Positions 63,941 to 64,000 of a stretch of DNA of 64,000 nt are shown one piece after another (within the stretch, counting starts at the first letter, position 1; each line of letters begins with the position of its first letter). Both the position numbers and the translations under genes were made by a program. The DNA is taken from positions 532,501 through 596,500 of the forward strand of contig JAWLAO010000001.1 in the NCBI GenBank assembly GCA_041395445.1, in the 5' to 3' direction. The notes below the pieces were generated by a model. That model was not told the origin of the DNA, made no database searches, and saw only the letters and a list, made by a program, of their open reading frames with translations. Origin of the DNA: Gammaproteobacteria bacterium (GTDB lineage: Bacteria; Pseudomonadota; Gammaproteobacteria; Xanthomonadales; Marinicellaceae).

Positions 63941-64000
63941 AACAACTTACCTCATAGAGTTTTATTGAAGTGTGCTCAGTTTATAAAAATGTCAATGAAT

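Noticed and set aside
1..64000. CRISPR arrays or cas genes
   Set aside because: No regularly spaced direct repeats of 23-47 bases and no cas-like protein were seen on either strand.
1..64000. Complete prophage or insertion sequence
   Set aside because: No transposase, capsid, terminase or other phage structural gene is present; only the integrase fragment at 27.97-28.06 kb.

Overview
The window is one contiguous stretch of a low-GC (roughly 40%) gammaproteobacterial chromosome. Gene content supports this: IspB, HemX/HemY, Lgt, TyrA T-protein, CorC, YfhL-type ferredoxin, L21/L27, UvrA and E. coli-like Nth. The MurL/MurD2 pair is best known from Xanthomonadales. Several secreted proteins end in short 'IFxxGFD/E' tails, a habit I associate with Marinicella, Wenzhouxiangella and relatives. 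A Marinicella-like organism is my best guess; this is an inference from protein style, not a measurement.

Layout. 1-10.9 kb: partial ispB, an MFS transporter, a giant alpha-2-macroglobulin lipoprotein, a secreted beta-helix protein, P5C dehydrogenase and two small accessory genes, then a structured repeat. 11.2-24.7 kb (minus strand dominates): corC followed by a DUF4105/Lnb-like protein where E. coli has lnt, then plsC, PPK2, a beta-helix exoprotein, a lipid kinase, nth, a peroxiredoxin, tRNA-Ser, a pair of four-cysteine membrane-anchored proteins, and hemXY. 24.9-28.3 kb: a Calx-beta/IPTL-CTERM exoprotein, then the wreck of an integrative element at tRNA-Met. 28.4-32.1 kb: a MarR-controlled tyrosine catabolism operon (hpd-hmgA-fahA). 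32.1-41.9 kb: a K+ channel, lgt, a pseudopilin, a twice-frameshifted cation/proton antiporter, tyrA, a CsgG-like protein and a large FN3 exoprotein. 42-46.4 kb: a deoxyribose operon (SorC regulator, DeoC, ALDH16). 46.4-50.1 kb: rplU-rpmA and a uvrA interrupted by one TGA codon. 50.1-54.2 kb: the most unusual region, a minus-strand cluster of a small Cys protein, a P-loop GTPase, two roadblock/LC7-like proteins, a single-chain ferredoxin-FNR-truncated globin-zinc protein and a tandem CDGSH protein. 54.3-62.3 kb: a compact eight-gene operon murL-murD2-sel1-yfhL-ggt-MBL-MAPEG-alkaline phosphatase. 62.3-64 kb: repeats, an attC-like element with a small zinc protein, and a glycine-zipper protein.

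How the genes fit together. Tyrosine is made (TyrA) and degraded (Hpd, HmgA, FahA; no maiA nearby). Deoxyribose-5-phosphate is split by DeoC and its acetaldehyde is probably oxidised by the adjacent ALDH16. MurD2 plus MurL would install D-Glu in peptidoglycan by adding L-Glu and then epimerising it. Lgt and the Lnb-like protein could carry out the first and last steps of lipoprotein maturation. The GTPase/roadblock/globin cluster looks like a redox- or gas-responsive switch with an internal promoter carrying a perfect CRP-type palindrome; its function is not established.

Three genes are broken by point lesions (uvrA, the antiporter, a DUF4238 gene). Assembly error cannot be excluded from sequence alone.
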